Source: Cichorium intybus (taxonomy: Eukaryota; Streptophyta; Magnoliopsida; Asterales; Asteraceae). From it: DNA of 64,000 nucleotides. The position numbers and the translations under genes are program-made. How positions within the stretch are numbered: position 1 is the first letter of the stretch; the number at the start of each line of letters is the position of its first letter. Below, in pieces: positions 25,236 to 41,286 of this stretch. The notes under the pieces are model-generated. The model searched no databases. It was not told the origin of the DNA and saw only the letters and a list, made by a program, of their open reading frames with translations. The DNA lies in the NCBI GenBank assembly GCA_023525715.1, contig CM042012.1, positions 55,548,705 through 55,612,704 on the forward strand, read 5' to 3'.

Positions 25236-25493
25236 AGCTAGCTCATTAGTTTTTTTGGGAACCAGCGAATAGATATATGGTTTCACCTGAGGGTAATCAG
25301 CCCCGCAACCCAGGGCGGTTGGCGATTACCTAAGGCGCAAAGGCCTTTCCCCTCCACCTAATTCGCCTTTCCAGGAAAATCCCCCACATGGGGTTAGTCG
25401 GAGTCGAACTCCAGACCTCCCACCACATGGGTATATAACCCGGGTGCATCCACCCAGCTAGGCTGGGCTTCACTTGCAGCTAGCTCATTAGTT
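25236..25493 (-). mobile_element. tRNA-derived SINE with perfect 16-bp target duplication
   Basis: The body is 25252-25477 (226 bp), read on the minus strand. The head has a box A-like TAGCTGGGTGG (about 25451-25461) and a box B GAGTTCGACTCC (about 25400-25411), the internal RNA polymerase III promoter. The tail ends in an A run (six T on the plus strand at 25251-25256). The flanks repeat AGCTAGCTCATTAGTT at 25236-25251 and 25478-25493 without mismatch, as LINE-driven insertion produces. It is not a tRNA gene: no cloverleaf or CCA-end context. Confidence 0.88.
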
Positions 25494-27861
25494 ACCGTCC
25501 ACTTTGATATTGTTGACCATGGTTTTGTAAACCTAGTGTCACGACTCACGATAAAACAGTTCTTATATAGTTGACAAAAAGAAATACATATTCCAATTTT
25601 CAAAGGTTAATTTAATAAAAAGACATAATTCTTAAATAGTAACCCTATGCCATATATTTTGGGGTTCATTTTTATTATCCATAAATATTACGAGTTTTAC
25701 ATTGACATATTGCAATTGTATGTCATATCAAGTTTAAATTATGTTTAATTATCAATTTCTTTGATTATTGTTTGTCATACGGATTTTTATTCTATATTTT
25801 GACATCTAGCATCATGAAGAGTAGAAGTGGACTATTGATGATACAACTAGCATATTCCATAGAATGCCTTCAAATGTCATGTTCAAGTCTTTCTTCATGA
25901 CTTTTTGGATGCATACAAATCCTCATCTTTGGATACCCCTACCACTACTCATTAATGGATGTGACCCTAATTCAATAGGTGTTGGTAGTCAATGACAAAA
26001 TGCATAAATGTACAAAAGAAAACTTATTTAGGGTGCAAATATGATGACAAAGCTTTTCCAATTGCCTTACCAAAATAATGTTAGCATCACATGTCCTAAT
26101 TTCTCTTATTTTTAGTTATAAGTGATCATAAATTATAACATACTTTAGAGATTAGAAACTCAATTTTTATTTTATTTTTTTATATCAAGTGACAAAGAGG
26201 CTTATTATTTCATTTATTTGTTTAATACATCGTTTTATTTTTATTTATTTTTTTTGTAAAATTTTATGCATTTGATTTTTTCTTATTGTATCATACTTTA
26301 ATAACTCTATCCAAGTATAAAATGAAACTTCGTTTTCTTTCTTATTAAAACATTATAATTTAGAAAACCTACTGATTGTAGCAATAAAAATTGTTTTGCT
26401 TTTGAACTACATTACTTAAATAGATTTGTTTTCTGCGACAACATAATGGAAAAAAATGAAAATGGGATTACTATAAACACAAACCAATAAAAGTCACTTG
26501 CTATGTTTTGTATTCATATCTAAGAGCATGTATGAAACAAGTTACAACCTCCATTTAATATTTTCAAGTCTTATAAGAAAACAATGATCATCATACCATT
26601 ACTTACAATATCTAGTGATCAACGACACAAGTCATCAAAAGTATACCATTTACCTTTTTTTTTTTTTTTTGTTAAATGAAAAAACAATATTTGTTTGATT
26701 CCTTTGGTTACACTTGTTGATAAAGCAAATGCCACTTGACCAATAAAAATCTTGTTAGCATGGACGAAATAATGAATAAAAAGGTTTGTCATTATTCATT
26801 GACCTACCCATTTATAAAATCCAAAAGAAAATCAATAATTGAGAAAGAGAAGAAAAACGCTAAAAAAAAAAAATACAACAAAGTAGTGACTACCACAACT
26901 CCACAACAAGCTTCTTATACACAAATGCAATGATATTATAAGAAAAGTATTGATTATAAAGTTGATCATAAAAGAAAAAGCATCTAGAAAGTTTTTGAAA
27001 ACAACGTTTTTTATAATAAATAAACATTAGAAAATAAAAAATAAAAAATAAAAAGTCATAACCAACCACATAACCTCTAAATCTAGTAAAATCTTGTGTC
27101 AACATTACCATATACACTACCCACATACACACACCACACACACATCCACTAGCTCTATATTTTTTTTACTTCCTATTTTGCCCCTCTTGAGGTAAAGGAC
27201 AAAAGCAAGAAAGAGTGGAGGGCACGATGGTTTGTTGAAAACATATCCCACCATTTACCCCTCTTACCATACCTTTTTCTTTTCATGTTTTTACAGTTGA
27301 GTGTCCTTTTCAGTCAATTTGCTTCTCTTTTTTTATTACTTTGAAAATAAAGCTGGGTAAAATGTTGGAGTTGGCTTCTTTTCCTTTTTTGACCACCACG
27401 CCCTGTATATTCACAATCAATTTTAATTACTAAATTAAACAAATCTGAGGGCATTTTAGTAATCTTACAAATTCAAGAATAAAACCGCTTTGTCGGTGGA
27501 TGTTAAAAGGACAAAATAGGAAATGGGTGTTCCCCATGGGAGGAGACTGAAAGGGACGTATCAAAATTATTCTGATGAAATGACCGAATAGTCCTTGGGT
27601 ATATACTTCAGAAATTCAGATCATTCTCCCTTACCACCACAAGTTACAACTTTTCAGGATTATTCAGGTGAAATGACAGAAATGTCCTTGTTCAAAAATC
27701 AATGTGTCGGTTACGAGAGGGGGGCCTAACATTCTCCCTTTAACCCGGTGGTTATAACATTTGATTTTTTGGGACCGGTACAGAAAACGACATCAATGTG
27801 TTTATCACGGTCTAAAAATGGAAAATTTTAATTCCCCAAAATACCCCCCTCCTGGCTACCT
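25494..27861. other. AT-rich intergenic DNA downstream of the patatin-like gene
   Basis: The stretch has poly-T/poly-A runs (26173, 26660, 26870) and no ORF above 85 codons. Short ORFs here are lysine/tyrosine/phenylalanine-rich by composition. I see no exon-like codon pattern, tRNA or clear transposon end. Confidence 0.5.
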
Positions 27862-27953
27862 TTAGCTAGTGTCATCATAGGTTTTAGACAAATTGATGCT
27901 CTCTTTTGGGTAACAAAAAGTTTCTTTTGCTTTCAATAAACAAATTTTGTTTA

Positions 27954-28012
27954 CCACTAGTACCAGCAAAAGTACTGGTACTGATATGTTACTGGTACTG
28001 GTATTGATACTG
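27954..28012 (-). repeat. GGTACTG/CAGTACC repeat in the patatin-like gene 3' region
   Basis: Just past the stop codon, AGTACCAG (27959-27966) pairs perfectly with CTGGTACT (27975-27982), followed by three more GGTACTG or close variants. It would form a small hairpin in the 3' untranslated RNA. Confidence 0.55.
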
Positions 28013-28015
28013 ACC

Positions 28016-30530
28016 TTAGGTGGAATTGGGGGAGGCTTGCTTGAACGCGACAGTGGGAGCGATCCGGCAACTCCTCCTCTGATGTTCCAACACAAGTTGT
28101 TCTGCGAACCAATCGAGTTTTTCAAAGTTACTTTGCGCGGTGATTCTTTTACCGCCAAAGAGTACTGATTCTACATTTTTCTGTTTCAACATTTCATCGG
28201 CTATTCCCGTGAGTAACTTTACGTTTCCGGGGCTGGAATCGGAATCAACATTGACCCCACAACGACCCATATTCGATCCATTTGCCTATTAAAAAAAGAA
28301 ATTTAGTCACACTCAATAGATTTAGCTACTTTATTTATTTTGTAAATAGTTTCTAAAAAAGTTATTTTTCCAGCTAACCCTACTCCACCCAATATAAATC
28401 AGGTATACAGTAGCCTATTAAACCAGTGGTTTAAAGGATTACTTTTATCGAGATAAAATCTCACTACTAGATTTCATATGTCCCCGATGATTATTTAGTT
28501 TTTTTATAGGTTTTAAAGATGGATATATAGAAATTTAATTATTGAACTTTTGTAATTATTACAAAATAATATATTGTTATTAGTTTTTACTCTTAATAAG
28601 TTATGGGGACTTTATGATTCTTTTATTGTGAGAAATATAGAAAAATGGTATTACTTAAAATCTTAAATGCTTCTTGATTAGCTAAACAACAAACATTGGA
28701 ACCAAGGATGTACGATTCCTACATTCTATTTAGATTACTTTTAAGATTTTCTTGATCAAGGACGTAAAAAAGATATATATATTTTTTTACAATTACGGAT
28801 AACATAATGATGGTATAAAACAAAAACAAAATTGTTCTTTTGTGGTGAAAGAGTACAAACAAAATGTTGTACAATATGTCAATACATTAGTAATTTTTTT
28901 ATAAACTTTTAATTTTAGCATTCTTTTCCTACAACGTGACAAAAAGACTTATGAAAATCAATTGTCGTATGTAAATAATATAGGCATTGTCTATCTGTCC
29001 CAAGAAAGCTACATACACACACACACACACACAAAATGCTCTTAAAACACACCAATTGGGTTTTTAATAGCTGGAGGACATCGAATGGTACAAAAAAACT
29101 ATTTCTTGAAATAAACCCATTGTCCATATTTAATTGCATAGGCCTAAAAAACAACACCACAGCATGTTTTACTAAAAAACAAACCACCATCATTCTCTTT
29201 ATTGTTAGAAATTAGAAAATCACGTTTAAATGTGTCATTTACTTTTAAAAAGTGAAAAAAGATATCGCTTTGGATAACAAATAAGAACAATTACCCCAAA
29301 TTTGCTGAATTTAGAAAAATTAGATGACATTAAATTAAGTAAATTTAGAAAAAGTTGAATTAAAGAATTTAGAGGCAAAAAGAAACATACCTGAATACGG
29401 ACGTAATTACTGCTACGGTTTTGACCAAAAGCCATGGAGACGGCGTGGTCCACCATGTCGGCGGAGCTGTCACCGGAAATTCGAGCCATGGGGCGAGCCC
29501 AGTCGTTAGGTTTCCACCCTTTGACTTGATTGTAATCGTAGTTGCCTTCTAGAAGCTGGCCGGTGCCCAGTGAAAGTACCAGAAGGTCCTCGACACCTCG
29601 CACGAATGGGAATTCCTGCTTGTTGTGTAGGACGTGTGTGATTGCGGCCGCCGTAGGGTTGCTCATGGCTAAACCACCGTCCACCGCCACACAGCGTGTC
29701 TTTCCGTCGACGGATTTCATGGATACCGGTTCGAAGAAACCTGGTAAAGCTGTGGTGGCGCGGCAGACCTCCCAGAGACGGAAATCGAAGCTGTCTGTTT
29801 CCAAAGCGTCGGCGCGTGAGAAGAGAAACGGAGCTGAGCTGGAGAGGTCGTAGCAGGGGATCAATACAGGCTTTAACGTGTTCTTCAAGGTTAAACTCTG
29901 TCCATTGATGGTGAAAGCTTCCTTCATTGCGTTTTCAAATCCAGCCGTCGCATGAGTTATACCTCCTTTGCTGTTTCCGCCTCGGAGAATTCTTTTGAAT
30001 AAACCTTGACCTTTGCCGCCGCCGCCGGAGCTTGATTTTTGTTCGTACAATCTCTTCCCCTGTTCCGTCAAAAGCTTCCATGTATCCTCCGCCTTGAAAA
30101 TGGGACGGCTATGGTTTTTGCTACCGAACAACATAGTGGTGAAGACACCTCCCACTCCGGTGCCGGCTGCGACATCGAAATAATCAGCGATTCTGGCGTC
30201 CTGGTTGCCGGACTTGACCTTCAACGCGTTCTCCAGATAAGCTAACGCTTTTCCGGCTAAAATACTCCGCATTCCTCCACCGTCGATAGATAGCACACAG
30301 ATTTTACCTCTCTGATTCTTAATCGCTTGAACTCCATTATCATCCCCGACAACCACCGTCGTCGGCGTAACAGAAACTTCGGGAGAAACCTGTTTAGGTT
30401 TCCAAAGCTTAGGATCGTCGTAACCGAACAAGAACTTGCTCTCGAGAATCGAGAAAATCTCGTAGCTGAGCTTATCGGTGTCGATGCTTGGCTCTTGCAG
30501 CATTTCCAATGACGGATGATTCGAAGCCAT
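28016..30530 (-). CDS. patatin-like phospholipase, group III (pPLAIII type), two exons
   Basis: Exon 1 is 30530-29391 (380 codons) and exon 2 is 28285-28016 (89 codons plus stop). They join in phase 0 through an intron with GT (29390-29389) and AG (28287-28286), giving 469 residues. The patatin core shows the oxyanion motif DGGGMR (83-88), GTGVG (123-127) where classical lipases have GXSXG, and the dyad region DGGLAMSNP (284-292). The glycine in place of the catalytic serine is the mark of plant group III patatin-like proteins, which act on membrane glycerolipids and influence cell elongation and wall composition in Arabidopsis and rice. Exon 2 holds the conserved tail (NVKLLTGIADEMLKQKNVES). 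No signal peptide or membrane segment is seen, so cytosolic or membrane-peripheral. The frame runs past the exon 1 donor into intron sequence for about 50 codons; those are not protein. The 3' side has a GGTACTG repeat. Fully intact, and the clearest ordinary gene here. Confidence 0.95.
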
Positions 30531-30905
30531 AGTTTCTAGTTTCTACACCAAATCGTCCTTTCTTCTTATAGAGCAGACCTACTTATTATCACCAACCAAA
30601 ATCTTCATAAGCAAGTTCCTCGCAATTAAAACCCTAGCTACACGAATATCTCCGTAGCTATATCTGCATTCAATTGCTGGACAAAACATAGCTTTCAAGC
30701 ACCCAAACTTACGTACATCGTTGGCCAAATTTACTCAATCAACCCAAAAATACAGAAGAGTAAATCAAAATCTCACCTCGAATATCCCGCCAAAATTGAA
30801 ATAAGGTATCGTTTCCCAACCATACACAACAAACTGTTGATAGTCTTTCGTCAAAATCAGTAAACAATTGGAAATTTGGTGAAGAGGAAAGACCGAAAAG
30901 GGGTA

Positions 30906-30913
30906 TATTTATA
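30906..30913 (-). promoter_or_regulatory. likely TATA box of the patatin-like gene
   Basis: TATAAATA on the minus strand, about 380 bp upstream of the ATG. It would give a 5' untranslated region of roughly 350 nt with no clear intron. No stronger TATA lies closer. Confidence 0.5.
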
Positions 30914-31083
30914 AAGATTGGAGAAGAAAAATGGAGGAAATGAAGAAGGGAAAACCACAGTGACTGGAGAGCATGTCTGTTTACTCTTGTTATATCCCAC
31001 TTAAATAAATATTATATATTTTGTGATAATACTAAATATATAAAGTGATTATCTATATCATATTAAAACCAAACTTTGTTTAA
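30914..31083. other. gap between patatin-like promoter and MULE
   Basis: About 170 bp of AT-rich DNA. It may hold upstream promoter elements, none of which I can name. Confidence 0.3.
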
Positions 31084-32702
31084 CTATATTTCGAGTAAAT
31101 TACAATTTTGGTCCTTGTGGTTGTCCCAAAATTGTATTTTTGGTTATTTTTTTGGTTTTTCATGTTTATGGTCCCTGAACTGCACTTTTGCTTACATTAT
31201 TGGTCCCTTGGCCAGGTAAAAAGACCAATATACCCTTTTTAATTTGTTTTTTACTTTTTTTTTAATTTATTAATTATTAAATTAAAAAAAACAAATCTCA
31301 TGCGTATCACCGCAACCCTCCTTTTCTGACGACGTCCTCCATCTCCCCTTCTACCACCACCTCTGATGTCGATCACCTGCTGATGCTGCAAATGAAAACG
31401 AAGTAATCGAAATCGATCTTTATACTAATTGTGGGTTTAGGTTACATGTTAAGGCCAAAATGAATATATAATTACTGTTCTTGCCACTAAGCAACTATCG
31501 GTATTGATACCACTATGCAATCTCTTCCCATGAGCAACTATCGATTCCGACTCCTGGTTTTGTGTTTGAAGGTCCATAAGAAAACCACGAACAAGTAGCT
31601 TCTTCGGTGGGGTTGGTGGTGGTTGTAGCCTCGCAAGTAACTCCCGACTGTTATTGTCTCTACTTCGATGACTTGTACCTTAAAGATCGGATGTCATGGT
31701 GACCTCGCCAAGAACCCCGATTTTGATTAAAAGCCCGCAGTCTCGAAGATTAAATCGAGTTTTCCTGATAATGAATCGAGGTCGCTTTGCATTTGGAGCT
31801 TTCCATCGTATTTTTTGTTTGAACATGTTTCTGCTAACTCGATTGTTTCAGTTAAAGTCTTGGAAATTGCTTCTAATTGCTCGTTGCATAACGTGTTCTT
31901 CGTTTCTGCCCTTCAAAATTAGCCACAGATCGCAACAACTCGATTAACCTGGATATTGTACTTTGATTCGAACTGCAATTCATCAACACAATGTAGACCG
32001 GAGTGCTTCTTTGTGAATTCTCACCGCCGAACTGCGATTCGAAAATATTTATTCCGATGGATAGATCTCATTCTGGTGACCTAAATGCGAGTAGCATCCC
32101 CGCCATCATCAGGTCTGCAAGCTTCGATCTATTCGATTTCATGTTGCTCAAGTTTCGATCTGAATCATCTGGTGGAGATTAATGCTCCCACGACTGTTTT
32201 TCCTCTTGTACATCCATCATTTAACCTTAAACACATTGTTGCGGTGCTTCGCCCCTCCTGGTCATCGCCCTCATCGGAGACGAATCAACAGGTCTGTGTT
32301 TCACTTACCATGCTTGGCCTTTGGAGTTTGTAGCCATGCCGGCGGAGAAGCATCACTGGAAAGAACCGTACGAAGTCTGTTCTTGTTGGGCTGCAAGGTG
32401 TTCGCCGGAAAAGTTGGTGCAGCAGGTGACAATGGCTACCAGGGTATGAACGGATCTTCAAAGGGGTTAGGGTTTTGTTTTCTTTTTTTATTTTTTTAAT
32501 TAATTTAATAAAGTTTACATTAAAAGAAAAAATAAAAAAGAAATGAAAAAGGGTATATTGGTCTTTTCACCTGGCCAATGGACCAATAGTATAAGCAAAA
32601 GTGCAGTTCAGGGACCATGAGCGTGAAAATCCAAAATGATGATCAAATGTGCAATTTTGGGACAACCACAGAGACCAAAATTGTAATTTACTCTTATATT
32701 TC
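31084..32702. mobile_element. non-autonomous MULE-type element with ~150-bp inverted ends
   Basis: The body is 31093-32693 (1601 bp). Its ends GAGTAAATTACAATTTTGGT are inverted and stay similar for about 150 bp, including the GGTCCCTGAACTGCACTTTTGC and GGCCAG...ACCAATATACCC stretches. Flanks CTATATTTC (31084-31092) and TTATATTTC (32694-32702) match at eight of nine bases, fitting the 9-bp duplication of Mutator-like elements. The inside, about 31300-32450, is less AT-rich than its surroundings and has ORFs of 82-105 codons, none recognisable. It could be captured gene sequence (Pack-MULE), but I cannot name a donor. Confidence 0.8.
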
Positions 32703-35200
<2,498 letters not shown>

Positions 35201-35412
35201 ATGAGAACTATTAAAATTATAAAATATTGAGAACTAAAAGAACTAATCTAAGACACATATTATGTTGATCCAAAGGTATGGGGTTTGATCGTCTACAACG
35301 CGTTCACATTGGTTAAATATCTTATATATACAATCCTCCGATGATTTGCGTCAACGGCCGAAATTGGTTTTCACGGTTCTCAACTTTTTAATGGTTCTCA
35401 TTTGAACCCTTC

Positions 35413-38990
<3,578 letters not shown>

Positions 38991-40640
38991 ATCATATCAT
39001 ACTTGAACATTCCCAGTAGGACTGCCAGCTACAGACAATGTTAGAGAATACCAAAGTACAAAAATTATTGGAACAACAATCTCATGCGGAAGACTTGAAT
39101 ACCAAAATCCTAGATGTGATACAGTCATGCCGTGCTCCAAGCCCAGGCTAGCAAATACCTGAAAAACAGTTAGGGTGAAAGAGTAAACACAAAGCTTAGT
39201 ATGTTCCCCAATATACCACACGATTCATCACATGAGGCATAATCATTCAGATCATGGTCTCCGGGCTCACCCCAAACAACCTGGTTCTCGGGCTCACCCC
39301 GACTAGGACACTCAAGCTCACCATGTCTGCCCGTCGTCGGCTCAATGCATGGACTCTCGGACTCACCCTGATCCGTCCGGCTCTCAGGCTCACCTCGATC
39401 TGTCATCGCATGACAATCCCCTCCTAAATTAGTATTGATACTAAACATACTTACCAAACACAGAAGCCTAAGCATTCAGATAGACCCAGCAGGTCCTTAC
39501 TCAGTCATTCAATCACATAGTCAGGGCACGAACACCCTAAGCATACATCACTGCACATCGTGAAGTAAAGCTACAACGCATGTAATATCACCCGTAGTAT
39601 AGTGTGAAAACTCACGTGATCCGATAAGGCAGACAGCACTCCACACGCGCGTCCTCCGATCCCGACAACGCGAACCTCCTAATAAGAATAAACTTCACTT
39701 AGAACTTCCTAAACCCCAAACAGGATAAACCCCTAAGACGGGTACCCCCGAACCCTCAAGTTTGACCAAGAGTCTAACGGGTCAAAAAGTCAATGGTCAC
39801 AGTCAAAGTCAATAGTCAACAGCCAGTTAGTGTCGTTATCTTCCCTAGATAGCGTTGCTAACTGTGAACAGTCTCAAAACTTCATCGCGAACCATGACTG
39901 AGTTAATGTTGCTAACTACAGAGTTAACACCGCTAACTCCTCTATTCAGCCAAAATCCTTCAAAATCTCTTAATCTGTTAAGCCATGGTCTTAAACCTTC
40001 TAGGACCATTCCAAACAGTCCCCAGGTCCATAAAAATCCCGACTTTCCCATCCAAACATGACCACACATGCAGATGATCAAGATCTAGGTCTAACATGAG
40101 CAAAACCAACTTAAACACTCAAAGGAGCTTGGGTTACAACCCAAGTCAATTCAAAACTCTCCAAGGAAGGATCAAGGGACATAAAGTTCCAACCTTTATC
40201 ATCCCTCCCTAAGATCAAACAGCAAGAGGACCAAAAATCAACCTAAAGTCCTCAAAAACACTAACAAAACCTTAATAACACTAAAAGATGGAAGGTTTAC
40301 TTACAATGGTCCAAAAGAAGTGAAGATCTTGCTGATTCCCACTTGAAAAACACCTTCTAGCACCACCATGCATCCTCTAGCATCACCATAACTTCAAAAA
40401 CTCTTCCAAGGAGACCAAAATCACCAAAACCCACTCCAAGGAGGCTAGAGAGAGAAAGACATTCTTGAGAGCTGAAATATGAAGAATGGCGGCTACCCTA
40501 AGGTTTAATACCTTTATACATGGGCCATAGCTCAAAATCTAGGGTTTTGGCCCAAACAACATAGTTAGCGTCACTAACAGAAGATCGTGTCATCCCACAA
40601 TATGTAGGGTTTTGGCCCAATATGTATCCTCGATCTATCT
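38991..40640 (-). repeat. probable solo LTR or LTR fragment, minus strand
   Basis: Read on the minus strand it has a TATA box TGTATAAAGG (40511-40520). A transcribed-looking stretch with GAGAGAGAAAG-type leader follows (about 40440-40470), then a CpG-containing region with about six GGCTCACC/CTCGGGCTCACC-type repeats (39250-39410, plus-strand form). This is the order seen in the other gypsy LTRs here. Exact ends and a target duplication could not be found. Confidence 0.4.
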
Positions 40641-41286
40641 TTTTAGATCTTTATGCTTAATAGTATACCACATTGACACGTTGTAGTCATTGATGCAGTT
40701 AAAAATTAAAAATAAAAACATTACGTTCCACTACTAGTGGTAAGCAATGGTCAAACCGTGGAGTTCGTGGTTGGCACTTTGTGTCGATAATAAACCATAC
40801 TATAGTGTCACTCTATAGTAGGTGGATATGACTATACTCTTTGATCCCAAAACAAACTCAATCAATTACAACTATAAACCAAACCTAGATCTAAGCATTG
40901 AAACTAGATCAAACACCAATTCTTTAACAAAAACCAAATCTTTCATTAAAATCAATCAAATAACACTTCTTCATAAACCTAAACTGAAAAGAGAATCGAA
41001 CGATTACTCTTAATCAGAACTAACACTCTATGATTGAAGAAATTCCCAGAAGCGGAATACTTAGAACACAAGAGCAATTACAAAAACTAAAATTGTTGCG
41101 AAGAAATTAAATCTAAAACTACAAGTATGGAACTGAATAACTACGAAAATTGATTCAAAGAAGCCAGAGACTCACTCGATGGATCAGTCTTCGCTTCCGA
41201 ATTTCGACCTAGAATCCTCTATTTTGTAGTTGTGGAATCTGATGGCCCGCGCTGCCGACTATCGTCATCCGCGTCGCTGGTCAATT
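40641..41286. other. flank left of the outer gypsy element
   Basis: AT-rich to 41150, then more GC-rich (CCCGCGCTGCCGACT at 41247). Read on the minus strand it resembles a 5' untranslated region, but no start codon with a following frame is present. The sequence right of the outer element (59346 on) may be its continuation. Confidence 0.3.

Noticed and set aside
25380..25480. Possible tRNA gene on the minus strand
   Set aside because: Box A and B are present but no cloverleaf; the A tail and 16-bp duplication show a SINE.
28915..29193. 93-codon ORF within the patatin-like intron
   Set aside because: No conserved motif; it includes an (AC)n run read as Cys-Val repeats.
29235..29390. C-terminal extension of the patatin-like protein by readthrough
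   Set aside because: A standard GT donor follows VRIQ, and exon 2 at 28285 supplies the conserved tail in phase.
31696..32499. Protein gene inside the MULE
   Set aside because: Three overlapping short frames with no recognisable motif; better described as unidentified cargo.
41040..41286. Gene start (5' untranslated region) on the minus strand
   Set aside because: No ATG with a lasting frame and no splice-linked exon found before the LTR or beyond it.
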